Shown here piece by piece: positions 63,798 to 64,000 of a stretch of 64,000 bases of DNA. Below the pieces are notes generated by a model, which had not been told where the DNA came from, made no database searches, and saw only the letters and a list, made by a program, of their open reading frames with translations. The first letter of the stretch is position 1; every line of letters begins with the position of its first letter. Made by a program: the position numbers and the translations under genes. The stretch covers positions 1 to 64,000 of the forward strand of contig JAKFVD010000018.1 in NCBI GenBank assembly GCA_021732365.1. Reading direction: 5' to 3'. Origin of the DNA: Methylotenera sp. Its GTDB lineage: Bacteria; Pseudomonadota; Gammaproteobacteria; Burkholderiales; Methylophilaceae.

Positions 63798-64000
63798 CTA
63801 CAAATATTTAGTCGATAAAGTCAGCGTGGCGTTGGTACCGCCAAAACCAAAGCTATTCGATAACGCAGTTTCAATTTTCACATTGTCAATCCGCTCAGTG
63901 ACAATAGGCAAACCAGCGGCAGCGGGGTCCAGCGTTTCAATATTGGCTGACGCGGCGATGAAGTTATTTTCCATCATAATTAAGGTATAAATCGCTTCAT
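63798..64000 (-). CDS. fabB: Beta-ketoacyl-ACP synthase I (C-terminal part; 5' truncated by window)
   Basis: Only the last ~67 codons are inside the window. They read [18 protein letters not shown], then the [15 protein letters not shown] motif with the active-site region of the FabB/FabF family, then the stop at 63798-63800. The EAIY and [10 protein letters not shown] wording favours FabB over FabF. The overlapping plus-strand frame from 63790 is a shadow. Confidence 0.82.
   Translation of the reverse strand, partial: EAIYTLIMMENNFIAASANIETLDPAAAGLPIVTERIDNVKIETALSNSFGFGGTNATLTLSTKYL

Noticed and set aside
1-64000. tRNA, rRNA, CRISPR arrays or insertion sequences
   Set aside because: Looked for cloverleaf-type segments, spaced direct repeats and transposase motifs by eye; none were convincing. 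A tRNA or CRISPR scanner would settle this.

Overview
The window looks like a chromosomal segment of a moderately AT-rich betaproteobacterium, most likely a methylotroph of the family Methylophilaceae (Methylotenera/Methylophilus-like). This rests on three things. Betaproteobacterial synteny blocks are present: tyrA-aroA-cmk-rpsA-ihfB-lapB-pyrF, divergent metG/apbC, dcd next to an Arg/Lys/Orn decarboxylase, and alaA-hom...thrC. There is a compact pgl/gnd-zwf cluster, which fits the oxidative branch of the ribulose-monophosphate cycle. Protein sequences are closest in character to betaproteobacterial families. The assignment was made by eye, not by a database search. No rRNA, tRNA, CRISPR array, insertion sequence or integrase was seen, and no gap between genes exceeds about 300 bases.

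Layout. 1-8.4 kb: the end of a TonB siderophore receptor, then hslO, an RNA methyltransferase, aqpZ, a repeat-rich spacer, rsuA, a small membrane protein, rhlE and a YaiI/YqxD protein. 8.4-16.3 kb: an envelope and stress region with a Blc-type lipocalin, two paralogous EF-hand/BON periplasmic proteins, a CHASE3 histidine kinase, two DUF1328 micro-proteins, YqjD- and YqjE-like proteins, two response regulators, a hemerythrin and a DoxX protein. 16.3-19.0 kb: a TraB/GumN protein, a higBA toxin-antitoxin pair with a palindromic operator, and a LuxR-type regulator. 19.1-25.8 kb: a five-gene co-directional accessory cassette (secreted Sel1-repeat protein, peptidoglycan-binding M15 peptidase, membrane-anchored protein, polytopic patatin phospholipase, lipoprotein). 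It has a terminator-like hairpin at its head and is the best candidate here for an undescribed system.

25.9-32.4 kb: ygiQ, an HMA-MauE fusion, the N-degron transferases aat and bpt, and an NAD-binding protein divergent from a GbsR-type regulator and a DCC-family protein. 32.5-40.5 kb: aromatic and housekeeping genes tyrA, aroA, cmk, rpsA (unusually with only five S1 domains), ihfB, lapB (without lapA), pyrF and a ComEA-like protein. 40.5-51.4 kb: a glycine-zipper protein, metG, apbC, a peroxiredoxin, pgl, gnd, zwf, dcd and a large PLP decarboxylase. 51.4-64 kb (mostly minus strand): folA, a PepSY protein, thyA, thrC, a type I secretion-like trio (TolC, HlyD and an ABC protein with a degenerate nucleotide-binding domain) placed between hom and thrC, then hom, alaA, an Mth938-like protein, a DUF1439 lipoprotein and the 3' end of fabB.

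Functional links. gnd and zwf form one transcription unit behind a near-consensus promoter, with pgl divergent, and together these make the complete glucose-6-phosphate to ribulose-5-phosphate branch. alaA/hom/thrC carry amino-acid metabolism, and folA and thyA form the dTMP/folate pair. The histidine kinase at 10.5-12.0 kb and the NarL-type regulator at 13.6 kb are the likely two-component pair for the stress region. Several genes use TTG starts (the kinase, rhlE, aat, tyrA and the peroxiredoxin).
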